Below the pieces are notes generated by a model. It searched no databases, had not been told where the DNA came from, and worked only from the letters and a program-made list of their open reading frames with translations. A program made the translations under genes and the position numbers. 64,000 nucleotides of DNA from Utricularia gibba (Eukaryota > Streptophyta > Magnoliopsida > Lamiales > Lentibulariaceae), in contig NEEC01000002.1 in NCBI GenBank assembly GCA_002189035.1, positions 496,001-560,000 on the forward strand. The letters run 5' to 3'. This document shows, piece after piece, positions 1-10,584 of this stretch (within the stretch, counting starts at the first letter, position 1; each line of letters begins with the position of its first letter).

Positions 1-171
1 ATGATTCCAAAAGTACTGATAGCTATGGGAAAATTGTTTTTGCTTACTTGTTTCCGTTTTGGTTAGATTTGGTTGTTTCGTTTTAAGGTGAACTGATTTT
101 GGTTATGGGAGGATTTGCCTTAGTATTTAATGCCTCATCGTTTTGATCATCATCGTTGTGATTTTGCTTAG
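1..171 (+). other. Intron of LPA1 (partial)
   Basis: This stretch shows no sustained coding and ends in a pyrimidine-rich tract with an AG at 170-171, just before the first visible LPA1 exon. It is read as the 3' part of an intron whose donor lies outside the window. Confidence 0.6.
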
Positions 172-1092
172 TTCTACGGCTAAAATTCGAAGTGAAGTAC
201 TATCTCCCTTCCGTTCGGTGCGCATGTTCTTTTATCTTGCCTTCATGGCTAGTGGGTCTCTTGGAGGATTGATTGCCATCAGTCAGCTGATTGGTGCCCT
301 TTCGGTTCAATCCAGAGCCGAACAAGTTCCTGAAATTCTCAAGGGTTTAGGAATTGACTTTGGAGCAGTATCTATCTTTGCATTTCTGTATTACCAGGAA
401 AACAAGGCCAAAAACGCCCAGGTGGCTCGGCTTTCAAGAGAGGAAACCCTCTCAAATCTTAAGATTCGTGTGAAGAACAAGGTTCTTCCTTTAAGTACTT
501 TTAGGGGAATTGCTCGCCTCGTTATACTTGTTGGTCCGGCGTCTTATATTGAGGAGTCTTTCAAGCGAAGCATACCTTTCTCAGAGGCTCTCCTGGAAAG
601 AGGAGTTCTTGTTTTACCGATTCTGACTGATAGTGTTTCACCGAAATTGGAGTTTGAGGAAGCAGAAGAAAACGAGGATATCATTGCTAGAAGAAAAAAA
701 TTATGGCAGTTGGTTCCTGCTTCTACGGCTGACTGGAGCAAGTAAGTTTTTTTTTTCGTTTCTTTTAGTTTTTTGATATTGGATTGCTCTTATTTCTAAA
801 GCTGACAACAGGTGGTTAGATGAACAAAAAAAACTGGCTAATGTCACTCCGGATTCTCCAGTGTAAAGCTAGTTTTTTCTCTCTCTTAAATAAAAGGCTT
901 AGTATTTATCGAGTGATGGTTTAGTGAATGTAGTTTCTATTTAAATGAAGGTATTTGTCTCTCCGCATGGATGGTCGGGTTCGGGGCAGCGGTGTTGGCT
1001 ACCCTCCCTGGAATGCATTTGTGTTGCAATTACCACCTGTGAAGGGAATGTGGTCTGGTCTCCTTGATGGAATGGATGGAAGAGTTCTTTGA
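172..1092 (+). CDS. LPA1: LOW PSII ACCUMULATION 1 (LPA1/Rep27 family), 3' part
   Basis: This is the C-terminal part of LPA1, a thylakoid membrane protein that helps newly made D1 enter photosystem II. Three exons are visible at 172-741, 812-862 and 951-1092, giving about 253 residues with all junctions GT-AG. The conserved DUF3493-type region begins with SPFRSVRMFFYLAFMASG and contains two likely membrane segments, the second near DFGAVSIFAFLYY. The tail reads WLDEQKKLANV, then DGRVRGSG and LPPVKGMWSGLLDGMDGRV, which matches what I recall of plant LPA1 C-termini. The transit peptide and TPR region would lie to the left of the window. The exon at 812-862 is short and easy to miss because the large upstream frame runs into a stop just after its donor. 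Confidence 0.9.
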
Positions 1093-2529
1093 GCTGTGAA
1101 TGGATTGTTCAGTAGAATTGTTCTCCTCGATTTTGTGCCAACTTCCTCTTGTAAGAACGGCAGCAAAGCATTTCTGGCATATCTTTACATTTGATGCAAA
1201 TCAGCGGAAAAATCGGTTCATTTTCTCGGACACATTAGAGCTGGATGCTAACAGATCCGCTACAAAAACTACCATGGGAACAAAATGCAGCCGTCTTATA
1301 CACTGAAAGACAAAGTGTGCCTTACACAGGTATGTTACAGAACACCATTCCTCTGTTTCCTAAAGTTTCTTTTTCGTTCTGCCATGTGCTTACAGATTGC
1401 ATGAAGTCTTTTATATCATGTACTTAACCTTTATGTGGGAGCGTGTCAATCGATATTCGGTTATGTGGGAGAAGTTTTATATTGATGTACATTGAAGTAC
1501 TTCACTTGAAGGACATCCAGCTACCATAAATCTTGAGAGATTCATTGCATACATTGGCGTGGTGAGTAACTCAAGGACATCGCAAGCTACTCCGCGGGTG
1601 CATAATGGAAGCACTTCAACTTCACCTCACTGAACTGCACAACTGGATACCGAGCCTTGGTTCCTGAGGAATCAGACTACGCACCAGATTTATGTGCAGG
1701 GAATCCCCTTTATATCAAAAAGATTCTGTGGCAGGAAATTATGTGAGCATGCCCACCTAATCCAACACCCTTCTACGTCTCCTTCCTCAGAATCCTCACC
1801 TGCAGGTGCAGTGTCGGTCATTCATTTTCGTCAGTAATTGATGCAAAGGAAAAAAAAAAAAACAGAAGGCACTCTTTTGATTGTCATTTAGTCATAATCC
1901 TTCTTGGTATTTGCAGTTGATCTTACTTTGATCATCTCGGTAGCCCAGCAGGTGGACGCTTGGCGACACTTGGAGCTTCTTAGGTTGCGACAGCCGGTGC
2001 ATCGGTGTCTGTTCCTCAGCCCCAACCACCGACCTGCAGTCCTGAAAGTGTGCGAGGCGTGGTGGCCGCTGAAAACCCAAAATTGGCGAATGGCGCGCTG
2101 CTGGTTGCCATTCCCAAAAAATCCGGCGTCCGTCACCCAGTTAGGAGTATCTGATCTACCGGAGACCGCGTACCCGCATTTGAGAGGCTCCCCTGGATCT
2201 GGAAGCATCCGCCCTCTCCGACGTCGCCACGTGGATCTCATTATCCCTTGATAATCTTTTATTTAATTACTTATTTATTCCTTTTTTAAAAAGAATTACA
2301 TCGATAAAAATAGATGGATTAATCCGTTTTATTTTTTTAACGAAAATAGAATAGTTAATTAATTAGTTATCGGATAATTAATAAGAGGAAGATGGAACAT
2401 TCCTTAATCAACAAACGTTCGAAAAACAGACACCAAAAAACGGACACGACACGACGACACACATGCAATAACCTCAGCCAACGTCCGAAAACAGCACTTG
2501 AAATGAGAAAAAAGAGGCCGGCCGTAGCA
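1093..2529. other. LPA1 3' UTR and unassigned sequence with coding-like fragments
   Basis: No gene can be named here. The first part is probably the LPA1 3' UTR. Short plus-strand stretches look coding-like: 1245-1330 (contains LPWEQNAAVLYTERQ, followed by a GTATGT donor-like site), about 1505-1630 (contains LEGHPATINLERFIAYIGV) and about 1990-2150 (contains ENPKLANGALLVAIPKKSG). They are in different frames and I recognise no family, so they may be a decayed gene, exons of an unknown gene, or chance. Confidence 0.3.
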
Positions 2530-2919
2530 TCATGGGGATGTTACAGACCCGGGGACGCCGCCACCTGCAGCTCCTCCGATCCCGCCACCCGGTGCAGCCC
2601 CGCCCCCGCCGCCGCCGCCCATTGCCGGGATGACACCGATGCCTCCGAATCCGCCGCTGGGCATCGTCCCAATGGCGCCACCAACTCCTCCGAAGCTACT
2701 GGTTCCTCCCAAGCCGCCGGTCCCGAATATCCCGCCGCCGACTCCCCCGAATGGGACGCCGCGGTTGTCGACTCCGGAGTACCCCCCTACTCCACTATAG
2801 GAAGCGTAGTTCTTCTCATCAGCTAATCCAGCACCGCAGGGAAGCTCCCTGGCCCAAGCCTGATGCCGGAGGGGAGCAACAGACAGAACACACAGAATCA
2901 GGACAACCCACTTGCTCAT
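2530..2919 (-). CDS. Small secreted glycine-rich protein
   Basis: The protein has 129 residues and no intron. It opens with a hydrophobic signal peptide (MSKWVVLILCVLSVAP, likely cut after HQAWA). A short RELPCGAG segment follows, then an almost pure Gly-rich region with GGxGG units up to the C-terminus, broken by Val, Phe, Ile and Pro. Such proteins are usually structural cell wall or apoplastic proteins; the exact role is unknown. The start was placed at 2919 rather than the far upstream ATG because the signal peptide begins here and a TATA box lies about 65 bp upstream. Its low-complexity sequence makes orthology hard to judge. Confidence 0.8.
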   Translation of the reverse strand: MSKWVVLILCVLSVAPLRHQAWARELPCGAGLADEKNYASYSGVGGYSGVDNRGVPFGGVGGGIFGTGGLGGTSSFGGVGGAIGTMPSGGFGGIGVIPAMGGGGGGGAAPGGGIGGAAGGGVPGSVTSP

Positions 2920-2982
2920 ACTCGCTGAAATGCCAACCTTCCGACGACCACTTGAAATCGCGTGATGCAGGCAACTGTTTCG

Positions 2983-2992
2983 CTTTATATAG
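2983..2992 (-). promoter_or_regulatory. TATA box of the glycine-rich protein gene
   Basis: On the minus strand the sequence reads CTATATAAAG, about 65 bp upstream of the chosen ATG at 2919. This is a good distance for a core promoter with a short 5' UTR. Confidence 0.65.
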
Positions 2993-3603
2993 AGACTGTG
3001 GAATACGAGACACTGTTTGTACCTCTGGTAAAAAAATAATAATAATAATGAAGGGAGTAAGTGAGATGCTGCCGTAAAAAAAATAATAATCTTGGGTCCC
3101 AATGCTAGTCTACAGTGTAGAGTTTAACAGCGATTTATTACGCCATCCATCAGTAAAAAAAATTCCGGAATCTCGCCGTTTATTTGTTCTGTGGTGAGGA
3201 GACACTCGTGAAGCAGCCGGTGGTAACTTCTCGCCAGGGTTTTTACCGTGGGGTAACTGTGGGTGAAAAGGGAATTAAAAAATATTGAATTTATGGAAAA
3301 TGATAATTGCCTCTTTTTTGGGTTAATGGGATTAATTTGTGTGAAGGAAATGTAATTTTTTAAGGAAAAAAAAATGAAATATTGGCCGGACAGATGCAGC
3401 GGCTGGTTCCCCCAAATCCAATTCAGGGTTTAGGGTTAGGGTTTACCATCTTTTGACTCTTCACTGTGGAGTGAGGGGTTTACGACCAGCAGCTTTCTTG
3501 TAATTGCTGGACTTGGATTGTGGAGATACGGGTTTCTCCGGCATACTCTCCTTTCCGGAATAAACCCTTGGTTGCGGGGGCGGTTTCCTGCAGGTGAGAG
3601 AAA
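2993..3603. other. Intergenic region between divergent glycine-rich protein gene and CSL4
   Basis: No gene is seen. It holds the promoters of two divergent genes, an (AAT)n run near 3037-3050, and the CSL4 5' leader with a telo-box cluster. Confidence 0.6.
3425..3444 (+). promoter_or_regulatory. Telo-box cluster upstream of CSL4
   Basis: Three tandem AGGGTTT-like telo-box units lie about 160 bp upstream of the CSL4 start codon. In plants such elements are common in promoters and 5' leaders of genes for ribosome and RNA metabolism, which fits an exosome subunit. Confidence 0.6.
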
Positions 3604-4727
3604 ATGGACAGGGCCGAAGGGGCTTTTGTGACGCCTGGTGAAGTTCTCGGGAAGGTATCAGAGGTGAAAGCAGGTGCCGGTGCGTATGTTTTTCAAAACA
3701 AACTTGTACGCTCTTCCCTCGCGGGTTTCAGTTTCATCAATCCACCTTCTGGAGACTCCAAAGACTCGGTATTTTCTGATATGCATACATGTATATTCGC
3801 CATCATCAAGTGTTGTTTTTCTCTTGTTTATATGTGTTTGGGGGCAATGTTGCTTTTAGAGGCCAGTAGTTGAGGTGAAAGGGCATAAGGCCCATGGTGC
3901 TGTCCCCGAGCCGGGGTGCCTGGTTATTGCACGGGTACGAGTATACTATTTCCGTTGCATGACATTCCAACTAGTTTTTAACTGAAAGCAGTAATTTTTG
4001 CACTCCATTCTCTGCGTATTCTATGGAAGATCACCAAAGTGATGGCAAAAATGGCTTCTGCGGATATAATATGTGTGGGACCAAAGTCAGTAGGGGAGAA
4101 ATTTACTGGAACCATTAGGTGAGATAGAATTTCATTTCTTCCTCTCTGTTTAAGTGATGGCATATGGAATGCTCTGCGAATGAAAAATCCATGTTTTTGT
4201 TTGTTGTCACATGGCAGACAACAGGATGTGAGAGCAACAGAGATCGACAAAGTAGAAATGCACTCCTCCTTCCGGCCTGGTGATGTTGTTAGAGCACTTG
4301 TCGTATCCTCAGTGACATGTTACCTAATACAACACAGAAGAAAAATCCCATCTAGGGGATGAATAGGTGTAACTTCTCAACTTTGAAAGGGGTGATGGAT
4401 ACTGACTTATTTTTGGTATTTGCAATCTGCCCTTAATTCTTGAAAAGCTATCTCTTGGTGATGCGCGAGCATACTATCTATCAACTGCAAAGAATGAGCT
4501 TGGCGTTGTCTGTGCCAGAAGCGCTGCAGCAGGTGCACCCCCTACTCAGTCCTAGCAATATATGTTGTTTATGCTTCTGGTGTTCCTTGCTTCAAGCCAG
4601 AAATCAGTGTTTTTTTATCTTCGGATTAGGTGCCATCATGGTTCCCATAAGCTGGACAGAGATGCAGTGCCCAGAAACAGGCCAAGTAGAGCAGAGGAAA
4701 GTTGCCAAGTCTGGCGGAGCCTCCTGA
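3604..4727 (+). CDS. CSL4: Exosome complex component CSL4
   Basis: This is a cap subunit of the RNA exosome, which degrades and trims RNA 3' ends in nucleus and cytoplasm. Six exons (3604-3768, 3860-3934, 4030-4118, 4218-4302, 4448-4532, 4630-4727) join into 198 residues, the usual plant length. The N-terminal CSL4 domain shows VTPGEVLGKVSEVKAGAGAYV. The S1-like RNA-binding part follows with KMASADIICVGPKSVGEKFTG and QQDVRATEIDKVEMHSSFRPGD. The zinc-ribbon-like tail has VPISWTEMQCPETGQVEQRKV but only one clear Cys. All introns are short and GT-AG. It is followed head-to-tail by JMJ30. Confidence 0.92.
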
Positions 4728-5121
4728 GAGTCGAGCTCTCCATGACTCTGTTGCTTCACTTCCCCCAGTCCCTTGTTCCCTCTTTCGCAATTTTGGATGG
4801 AATTGTGGTTGCATTGTTTTTGGTTGTGAAAATGATTTACAATTTTTTATATATATTTTAAAAGAATAATATTTTTTGCAAAATTTAATGTGGAAAAAAT
4901 TGAAAATTTTCCCAAAACAATAATTATAATTGAAGATATTTAGGAAAGGCATGAAGATATTTGGAAAAGGCTAAGTTGAAGATATTTATTTACTTGCGCT
5001 GGAAAAAGGGAAAAGCGAAAAGCGAAAAGCGAACAGGGAAAAGTAGCTCCGCCCATAGGAGACGGAAAACACCACCGGAGTTGAACTTGGAAGCTTCATC
5101 TCTTCAGCGAAAGCGGCGCCG
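4728..5121. other. CSL4 3' UTR and JMJ30 5' region
   Basis: This short, AT-rich region holds no gene that I can see. The purine-rich part at 4995-5040 contains repeated GCGAAAAGC-like units just before the JMJ30 start. Confidence 0.5.
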
Positions 5122-7260
5122 ATGTCTGCGGTTCCGGGAGATGGACTCGACACACCGGTCCTCGATTCCAAGTTTTCACAACTCCTGCAGCGAATAGCAG
5201 AAGCCGGTGGATACGCTTTCGCATCCATCGTTACGCGAGCCGCCGCCGGAGATCCTCGAGCGGCGGAGGCGGCAAGGGAGATGGCGTGGGAGCAGCTGCA
5301 CTCGGGACCCTGGCACTCGGTAGTTCCCGCGTGGCGCGATGCGTATGCGATGGCCTGCCTTCATGTGGCGAAAAATCACTTCTCATCTGGGGAGTTTGCG
5401 TCCGCTCTCAAAGCCCTTGACATGGGACTTATAATGGGCGGTTTGACTCTGAGAGATGATCTGAATTCCTGCATTAGGAAGGTCTGTTCTGCTTTGAGAG
5501 GTGAGGAATTTAGGGATGACGCCGCGAAGAAAAGTGAATGGTATCAACATTTCACGTTGTCGGAGGTGAGCTTCGTTACCTGTCCTAAGTCGCTGTCCCT
5601 GTCGCACTGAATATTCCAAAGTTACTCTTATCTCCACTTCTCATCTTCCATTCAGTGGCGTGCAGCTTCTGAGGATTTACGTACAACCCCTTGATGCCGA
5701 TGGTTGAAAGACAAGCAATCTTATTAACTAGGCAGAAAATAGTTCTTCATTTTTTTGCTTATTGGTTTTCTATGTGTTTGTTCTCTCGTGAAAGAAACCT
5801 TTGAATGGTCTCTCGATTTGGAACTTTGAAACTTTAATTCACCACACCTGCTTTTTTTTTTTTTAGCTGCATGTGAACAAAGGGGTTTACAGTTGCTTGT
5901 TTTGGAAAATCTCCTTTTGGATTAATGTCATGTGACTTGTCTATTCTTGTATTTGACATTATTTTTCCAGGTTGCAAAGTCCTTGCCTTCCAAGTCATTT
6001 TCTTGTAGGGCTGTGGAAAAGAAATCTGGCTTGTCGTTGGAAGGATTTTTGCAGAAACATTTTCTCCCTGGTTCTCCAGTGATAATTAGTGATTCCATGA
6101 CCCATTGGCCAGCGAAAGAAAGATGGAATAATGTGAATTACCTTAAAAGTGTTGCTGGCTTCCGGACGGTTCCAGTAGAGGTATCTGCATTCCTAGTGCA
6201 CTGAGGATACATGCGCACCAGAATAGTTGGATTTAATCTCTTAAATGCTTTTTTAGTAGTTAGGTTCATGATTGAATTGTAGAACTCCTAGCTTCGGTGC
6301 TGCCCATCGTCAGTTTAGCAATGCTGTTTCCTATATGCTTCATTTTATTGTTGGTAAAAATGTGAAAGTACCCTTCAGGTTGGTAAAAACTATCTCTCTC
6401 CAGAGTGGAGGCAAGAATTAATCACATTTTCTGATTTTATTGAGAGGGTTCAGTCCAGCAAATGTTCTTCTGCGGACACTATATACTTGGCGCAGCACCA
6501 GTTATTTGATCAGGCATGTACTTGCCTTGTGCTGCACAAGCTGTATTTGGCCGCACAAAGTAGTTTCCGGAGTACTTATGCATGGCTGTGTTCCAGATTA
6601 ACGAACTCAGGCAGGATATTATTATACCAGACTATTGTTTCGTCGGCGGTGGGGAGATCAGGTCTCTTAATGCTTGGTTTGGTCCTGCTGGAACAGTTAC
6701 ACCATTGCATCATGATCCACACCACAATATACTTGCCCAGGTAAAGATACACATCTTGCAAATGCATAAATCCTTCAAGTGACTTGGTAGTTATGATGCA
6801 AACGTACATTAGTATCAGTGGTAGTATTGTCATGCCTTTCCCTTGTTTCTTATTTCTCATTTAATACCCTGTTTCAGGTTGTTGGGAAAAAGTACATCAG
6901 GCTCTACCCTGCATCATTGTGCGATGAGCTTTACCCTTACCCTGAATCTATGTTATGCAACTCCAGCCAGGTTACTTTCTTGCCCATCTTTAGGAAGTTT
7001 TCTTTTCAGTGGCTTTGCTGCTGCAGTTGGTAATTTGCACAGTAGATTGTTTACATTGTTACTAAAACATGTTCTCTTGTTCAAAACCAAAGGTTGATCT
7101 TGACAACATTGATGAGCAAGAGTTCCCCAGAATTTTGGATTTGGAATTTTTCGATTGCGTACTAGAGGAAGGTGAAATGCTGTACATACCTCCCAAATGG
7201 TGGCATTACGTACGATCCCTCACCCCCAGCTTTTCTGTTAGCTTTTGGTGGAGCGGATGA
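5122..7260 (+). CDS. JMJ30: JmjC-domain protein JMJ30 (JMJD5/KDM8 type)
   Basis: This is a JmjC 2-oxoglutarate/Fe(II) dioxygenase of the JMJD5 type. In plants JMJ30 acts in the circadian clock and in histone lysine demethylation. Exons are 5122-5565, 5971-6180, 6379-6513, 6597-6740, 6878-6970 and 7093-7260, giving 397 residues. The N-terminal half is helical. The JmjC domain carries the iron ligands in [12 protein letters not shown] (HxD) and the distal His in [11 protein letters not shown], plus the 2-oxoglutarate-binding Lys in [10 protein letters not shown]. The C-terminus is FSVSFWWSG. Intron 3 begins with GC (CAG|GCATGT) because no GT donor keeps the frame. The gene converges with the oxidoreductase gene downstream. 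Confidence 0.93.
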
Positions 7261-7635
7261 GGAAAAGATTCTCAGGCTCGATGATAGTATTTGTTGATGA
7301 CATTTGCCTTGATAATGTATTCAGCTACTACTACCAATTCAACAGTGTAATTTGTAGCTCAGCACTAGAAGCTGTGATGAAACTTGTGTTCGGTTGTATT
7401 CCCTGGCACGAGGACAGGACATGTAAAGCTCATCTTATGCACATGGGTATCTCCCAGGAAAGGGAGATGAGTGCCCTCTTGAGAATCATTCATTCCTTGC
7501 ATAATAACAATGACATGCTGTCGAGTGCATACACCTCATCTCAATTTGAGCAACAAGTTTGCAAATAATCTGACTCCAATACTCATACTCACGTTATGGT
7601 CTCACAGAATGTCAGCTCTATCCATAACGTGGAGT
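7261..7635. other. Convergent 3' UTRs of JMJ30 and the oxidoreductase gene
   Basis: The region lies between two convergent stop codons. An open frame on the plus strand (7245-7568) has no recognisable family and starts inside JMJ30, so I treat it as UTR. Confidence 0.55.
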
Positions 7636-10110
7636 TTAGAACCTTCTGACCTGAACACGGGTACCTCCTTTCCGGCTGGATTCGAGCATTGCATCCAGAA
7701 CAGCGACGTCTCGTGCCCCTTCGAGAAAAGAAAGCCGCGGCTCCAACTGGTGGCTGCTGTTCTTCTGCTGTGCAGGAGGAAGAGGTCAGCTAGTGTAGAA
7801 GTGGCAATCAAAGGAATATAATCTTCAACTTGTCATTTCATGATCATTGTGCACCTTAAGTGTGGCCAATGAAATATCAGATAGAAAAGCTTTAAGTTCA
7901 TTTGTCACGCCATCAAATGGGTAAAACCAACTTCTCTTCTGGCCATCGGCCAAAAATAGTGATACCTGAGATTATTTGTCCAGGAACCTAGTTAGTAACC
8001 AATGAGACTTAAAGAGTTAGAAAAGGCAAGAAAATGAATCATGGAAACATTTACTGTGTATCCATGCTTCCCATCTGTTATTCCCCGCTCTATTTGCAAA
8101 GTCCCATTCAAGCCCACAATTCGCCAGAGGACCTATGATGAACAAAATCTCATCATAACCGATGATATGACCTCAAGGTAAAGTTCAGGGATTGCACATA
8201 TTGATACCCTTGGAGATCTAGAGGATACGACCATCACAAAAACTCCAGAACTCCCGCTCTCCAGTTGACTGAAAGGACAAGGAATGAGGCCACGGTGGGA
8301 GTTAGTTAATTGAAACGCATGTTAATAAATCATACATTGTTGAGGATATGTGATCCGGAGCTGGCAATGTTGAATCAACATGAGAAGTGACGGCCGCCAC
8401 TGAAGTTACTTCACACCCAACCAACTGTTCCACATGCAGAAGAGATGAACAAGGCCAACTTTATTTTTGTACCAATTATAATTAAAATATCCAAATGCAT
8501 CTTGCGAGTTTTGATGCCATTTTTTCGGTCAAGCAGGTACTCCGAGATCAAAAAAATCTGATAAATAAGACAAAGGTGCCTATTTTCCACAGGGAGAGCA
8601 GCTCGACAATTATTTGTTCAGTAGATCAAACCTTAGTTGAGATAGAGACCAGGTGGAGTTAAAGTCATTAAAGTTGCTCAGTAGACGAGCAGAATTTATT
8701 TCGATGCTAAAAACATGTGATCACCATTCTCAATGCGGAAATGAAATGCACGCCCATGTCTAGAATGAAACCTCCCTGCAAAAGCAGGAAATATTCAGTC
8801 CAAAAATACGAAGAGTTGATGCCAATTTGGGTTTTAAAATGAAACCATGGACTAAAACTCACAACAAATTCACGTCTCCAAGAGCTTGAGAAATAGGGGT
8901 TTGAGCTATTCATTGATCCTTCAATAATGACATGAACATTAATTATGTTTCCGATTTCATCCATAAGTCGTCTCCCCTGAAAACTCCCAAATTGTTGGCA
9001 GTTTTATACCATGACCCTTGTGTAGTCAATCACATATATATCATAGAAAAACATACAACCGACATACCTCTACAAATGCAGGTTCAAATCGATAGTTCTC
9101 AGCAATTCCCAGAATGGAGCCGAGTTCAAAGATTTATAGGACGATATGCATTTTTCAAGCTCATCAACAGCTAGAGATTAGAGAGAAATATTGTCATTTT
9201 TTTGTGCAAACAGAAGCCAAGCTGAAAATGACCCTACTATTTTCGGGCCCTGAAACTACCTATTGACATTACTTACACGTTGCAGCAGGCTTCTCTTTGG
9301 ATCAGCAAATTACGCAGAACATACAAAAAAAAAAAAAATGCTGTCAATGCCCTTTATGTAAAAAAGAACTGGATTCGATATATCAGAAAATCAGGTTGGT
9401 ATTACTAATAATTCTCAAAACGACTTTCTCTAGGAATGTTGAAAGCAGACACCTTGAAGAACATGCTTTCCTGCCCTCAGAAACCTGAGTGAGATATCAA
9501 CCTGAAGAGAAGGATTTTGTGGATCGCAATAGGATCATTGATATTTCACTAAAGAAAATAATGTGTAACCAATACACAATGGAGTCTGAAGCTGGCTAGT
9601 GGGTATGCACACATAGAGATTTTGATGGTCACATGTAAAATATACAGAAGGCCAGAGAATTTCACCTGGGCCTGTCCAGCAAGCACAACAACCACACCAA
9701 TAATTGAAGCATCTACAATAATTTCGTCAAGTCCAGCTTGCCCCCATTTATATTCTACACCATGGAACGTCTTCTTTGCCATCTCATGAGCAGCTCTAGC
9801 GGATTCCTATTTAGCAACACTGTGAAATTCTCCCCTAATCCGGAATCGAATACAAAAATAAACATATGTTGACCGGGAGGAAAACAACCATTAAAAAAAT
9901 GCCTCCTCCACATGATGAGCTGGTCAAGCGTTAGTAATAACACACGTGTTCAAGGTGGAAGAAGTTAACCTCCGTGCGGCTCCAGATGACACGAAGATTC
10001 AGAGAACTGGAAATTTCAGCCAATCTGGGAATGTAGGTGTTTCTAACAAAAATTCCAGCCCCAACAACCGCGATTTGAGGTCGCTCATCCGCCGCGGGCG
10101 ATGGATCCAT
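7636..10110 (-). CDS. Gfo/Idh/MocA-family oxidoreductase (frameshift in exon 5)
   Basis: This is an NAD(P)-binding oxidoreductase resembling the plant protein I recall as At4g17370; its substrate is unknown. Twelve exons in gene order are 9970-10110, 9666-9806, 9453-9501, 9277-9294, 9068-9170, 8863-8976, 8725-8775, 8336-8424, 8208-8268, 8055-8132, 7855-7965 and 7636-7767, giving about 362 residues. The Rossmann start is IAVVGAGIFVRNTYIPRL. The catalytic region has LQEKPAAT, and the C-terminal domain has IIEGSMNSSNPYFSSSWRR and GGFILDMGVHFIS. Exon 4 is only 18 nt. Exon 5 changes frame near 9108-9110: LEKCISSYKSLNSAPFW is in one frame and IAENYRFEPAFVE in the next. One missing base explains this and would also restore the exon phase. 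It could be an assembly error or a real lesion. Confidence 0.85.
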
Positions 10111-10584
10111 TATAGAAGTGTTCTTGTTAGGCGAATCTCAGTGTGTACTTCGATGGAGTAGTTTCGTCAGCGCAGATTGCAGAACGACAGAAACGATCGG
10201 GCAAAACTCACAGTTTCGGATTTTTCTTACTGGTCCCTAATATTTTCAAACTTTTCAAATTAAACTAGAATAAATTACAGTTTGGCTCTTCAGGTAGTGT
10301 TATTTCTTCTGATACCCTTCATTGGAAATCCTATTAAAAGGCTGGGCGGATCTACGTTGGGCCCAATAGTGACCCAAAAGGCCGATCTTCAAATCCGTCT
10401 CATTGGCGACGATGGCGGGTTCTCTCTCTTTTTCTTTGTACTTCGAGTACTGATTATCTTCTCTTCTTCACCACCTGCTGTTGTTCTTCAGATTCCGGTT
10501 GCGGAAGAGTGATTCCTAGTGTCTCGCATTGTTAGAGTTCCCTGAGGATTTGATGCGAGGTGACGACAAGTGAGCAGATCAGGA
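10111..10584. promoter_or_regulatory. Divergent promoter region, oxidoreductase and MAP70
   Basis: These 474 bp separate two divergent start codons. A GTTGGGCCCAAT palindrome near 10357-10368 contains site II (TGGGCC) elements in both orientations. No gene is seen. Confidence 0.5.

Noticed and set aside
143-745. Open frame with an ATG-like start as a complete 200-residue gene
   Set aside because: Its first residues are intron sequence; homology to LPA1 begins after the acceptor at 171 and continues into two further exons.
1888-2251. Overlapping plus and minus open frames of about 115 residues
   Set aside because: Both show odd composition rich in Arg, Trp and Cys, and no family resemblance; they are probably chance frames in GC-rich DNA.
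2392-2826. Plus-strand 144-residue frame
   Set aside because: It is antisense to the glycine-rich coding region and its Ala/Ser/Pro repeats simply mirror the GGN codons.
7245-7568. 107-residue frame after JMJ30
   Set aside because: It overlaps the end of JMJ30 in another frame and has no recognisable features; treated as 3' UTR.
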